This document shows, one piece after another, positions 4,894 through 6,390 of a DNA stretch of 6,390 nt (positions within the stretch are counted from its first letter, which is position 1; each line of letters starts with the position of its first letter). This DNA comes from Acidobacteriaceae bacterium (GTDB lineage Bacteria > Acidobacteriota > Terriglobia > Terriglobales > Acidobacteriaceae), in contig DAHUZD010000135.1 in NCBI GenBank assembly GCA_027306745.1, forward strand, positions 1-6,390, read 5' to 3'. The translations under genes were made by a program, and so were the position numbers. The notes under the pieces are model-generated. The model saw only the letters and a list, made by a program, of their open reading frames with translations, was not told the origin of the DNA and searched no databases.

Positions 4894-6390
4894 ATGGATC
4901 AGGGCTTTCTCTCCGATGCTGTGCGCGTGGCCCCGGTGACGGGAGCTGCGGCGGCCACGCCTGTCTCCGGCGCGCAGGGCGATGCGCGGCATTTGCCCGC
5001 CCGCTCGCAAGCTTCGCCAGAAGCCGAAGCGGAGGCCGCGCCGCCGCCAATTCTGCAGGAAGATGTTTGGGAACCGCACCACGAAGGCGATGCCGACGAC
5101 TCCGCGCAAGAGGAAGCCAGTTACTCAGGAATTTTGACGCCAGGCATCTTCGCCGCAAATTTTGATGCCAGCCCAGACGAGGAATCAGCCAGACCCGATG
5201 CCGGGCCTGAAGATGACTTTGATCCGGTGCAGGCCATGCTGCGTGCCTACTTTCATCGCCTGGAGAACCGTCCAGCTTGGCGCTGGCACGGACGCGTGGT
5301 GGAGGCGACAGGGCAGAGCATTGAGTCAGAAGGCCCATTCTGCTCCGTCGGAGAATGCTGTGAAATCTTCGACAGTGAGGGGCATCGCCATCGCGGTGAG
5401 GTGATTGGCTTTCGCGGCTCGCACGTTTTGTCGATGACGCTCGACGCGCCCGACGGCATTCGCTATGGCGACGCCGTGGCTGCGCTGGGTGAAACGCCGC
5501 GCATGAACATGGGGCCGGGCCTGTTGGGGCGCGTGCTGGATGCGCTGGGCCAGCCGCTGGATGGCGAGCCGCCGCCGCACTCGGAAGAAAGCTGGCCGCT
5601 GGAAAGTTTAATTCCGCAGCCGATGGATCGCGTGCCCATCACCACGCCGCTCGGCACGGGCCTGCGCGTGCTCGATGGTCTGCTGACCGTCGGACGCGGG
5701 CAGCGCGTGGGCATCTTCGGCGGCTCTGGCGTCGGCAAAAGCACGCTGATCGGCATGATGACCCGCTACACCGCTGCGGATCTAACCGTGGTCGGGCTAG
5801 TGGGTGAGCGTGGCCGCGAGGTGCGCGAATTTCTGGAAGACAATCTGGGCACCGAGGGTCGCGCGCGCTCCGTAGTGCTGGTCTCTACCTCAGATCAGTC
5901 GCCGCTCTTGCGCATGCGCGCCGCGCAGGCGGCTACGGCAGTGGCGGAGTACTACGCTGCGCAGGGCAAGCATGTGTTGCTGGTGCTGGACTCGTTGACG
6001 CGCTACGCGATGGCTGCGCGCGAAGTGGGTTTGGCTGCGGGTGAACCGCCTACCTCGCGCGGCTACACTCCGTCTGTTTTTCGCAAACTGGCGCGGCTCA
6101 TCGAACGCGCCGGACAGTTCAACCACGGAAGCATCACTGCCTTCTACACCGTGTTGATGGAGGGTGATGATCTGAACGACCCGCTGGTGGATGCGGCCCG
6201 TTCACTGCTCGATGGCCACATCGTGCTTTCGCGCACGCTGGCCGGGGAGGGATGGTATCCGCCAGTCAGCGTGCTGGATTCGATCAGCCGCCTGATGCCA
6301 GCCGTCACGGCACCGGCCCACCGCGAGCGGGCCAGTCTGGTGCGGCGGCTGCTTTCCGCCTACGCTCGCTCAGAGGATCTGGTGCGCATT
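4894..6390 (+). CDS. fliI: Flagellum-specific ATPase FliI, 3'-partial, with N-terminal extension
   Basis: FliI is the hexameric ATPase of flagellar type III export, related to the F1 beta subunit; it helps unfold and deliver substrates to the export gate. The frame is open for 499 codons to the window end. The normal N-domain begins at about 115 (MLRAYFHRLENRPAWRWHGR, 115-134; then VGECCEIF). The catalytic core has the P-loop GGSGVGKST (276-284), the GLVGERGREV segment with likely catalytic Glu305 (301-310), SDQSPLLRMRAAQAAT, and Walker B VLLVLDSLTRYA (361-372). The late signature reads YPPVSVLDSISR (455-466), with Ser459 where the family usually has Asp. Residues 1-114 are an acidic Ala/Pro/Glu-rich extension not usual in FliI (normally about 440-460 residues in total). 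The start is uncertain: ATG 4894 has only a weak site (GGGCAGG just upstream), while in-frame ATG 5236 would give a normal-sized protein but leave about 390 bases of open, coding-like sequence unused. fliJ would be expected next. Confidence 0.93.
   Translation, partial: MDQGFLSDAVRVAPVTGAAAATPVSGAQGDARHLPARSQASPEAEAEAAPPPILQEDVWEPHHEGDADDSAQEEASYSGILTPGIFAANFDASPDEESARPDAGPEDDFDPVQAMLRAYFHRLENRPAWRWHGRVVEATGQSIESEGPFCSVGECCEIFDSEGHRHRGEVIGFRGSHVLSMTLDAPDGIRYGDAVAALGETPRMNMGPGLLGRVLDALGQPLDGEPPPHSEESWPLESLIPQPMDRVPITTPLGTGLRVLDGLLTVGRGQRVGIFGGSGVGKSTLIGMMTRYTAADLTVVGLVGERGREVREFLEDNLGTEGRARSVVLVSTSDQSPLLRMRAAQAATAVAEYYAAQGKHVLLVLDSLTRYAMAAREVGLAAGEPPTSRGYTPSVFRKLARLIERAGQFNHGSITAFYTVLMEGDDLNDPLVDAARSLLDGHIVLSRTLAGEGWYPPVSVLDSISRLMPAVTAPAHRERASLVRRLLSAYARSEDLVRI

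Noticed and set aside
4875..5165. A 96-codon plus-strand open frame starting with GTG
   Set aside because: It overlaps the fliI extension in another frame, its product is Cys/Arg/Ala-rich as expected of a GC-rich shadow frame, and the competing frame runs straight into conserved FliI.

Overview
The window holds six consecutive plus-strand genes of one bacterial flagellar cluster, in the order flgC - fliE - fliF - fliG - fliH - fliI. The gaps between genes are only 49-84 bases and all genes point the same way, so they probably form one operon whose ends lie outside the window. flgC is probably cut at its 5' end and fliI is cut at its 3' end. Together the genes specify the parts assembled first in a flagellum: the MS ring (FliF), the rod-MS-ring adaptor (FliE), a proximal rod protein (FlgC), the rotor/switch protein that drives torque (FliG), and the export ATPase (FliI) with its regulator/stator (FliH).

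Organism: the DNA is GC-rich with strongly GC-ending codons. The gene order fits many bacteria with a flgBC-fliEFGHIJ cluster. The wording of FliF, FlgC and the FliI N-domain resembles my memory of Acidobacteriota (class Terriglobia). This is inference from recall, not from a search.

Layout: 1-474 flgC; 475-543 short spacer with a GC hairpin and a purine-rich leader; 544-903 fliE; 973-2643 fliF; 2697-3794 fliG, with a good ribosome binding site; 3795-3878 spacer with a nested GC hairpin; 3879-4844 fliH; 4894-6390 and beyond, fliI. There is no gene-free stretch longer than 84 bases, and I see no tRNA, rRNA, CRISPR, insertion sequence or convincing promoter or rho-independent terminator.

How the genes work together: FliF rings in the inner membrane recruit FliG through the FliF C-terminal tail. 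FliE joins the ring to the rod, which includes FlgC. FliH holds FliI and delivers it to the export gate inside the ring.

I do not see an undescribed system here. The most unusual feature is a continuous open frame that gives FliI about 114 extra, acidic, Ala/Pro-rich residues before its normal N-domain. FliG and FliH also carry low-complexity tails. Smaller curiosities are two GC-rich hairpins just after stop codons, a perfect 15-base tandem duplication in fliH, and an altered ATPase signature in FliI.
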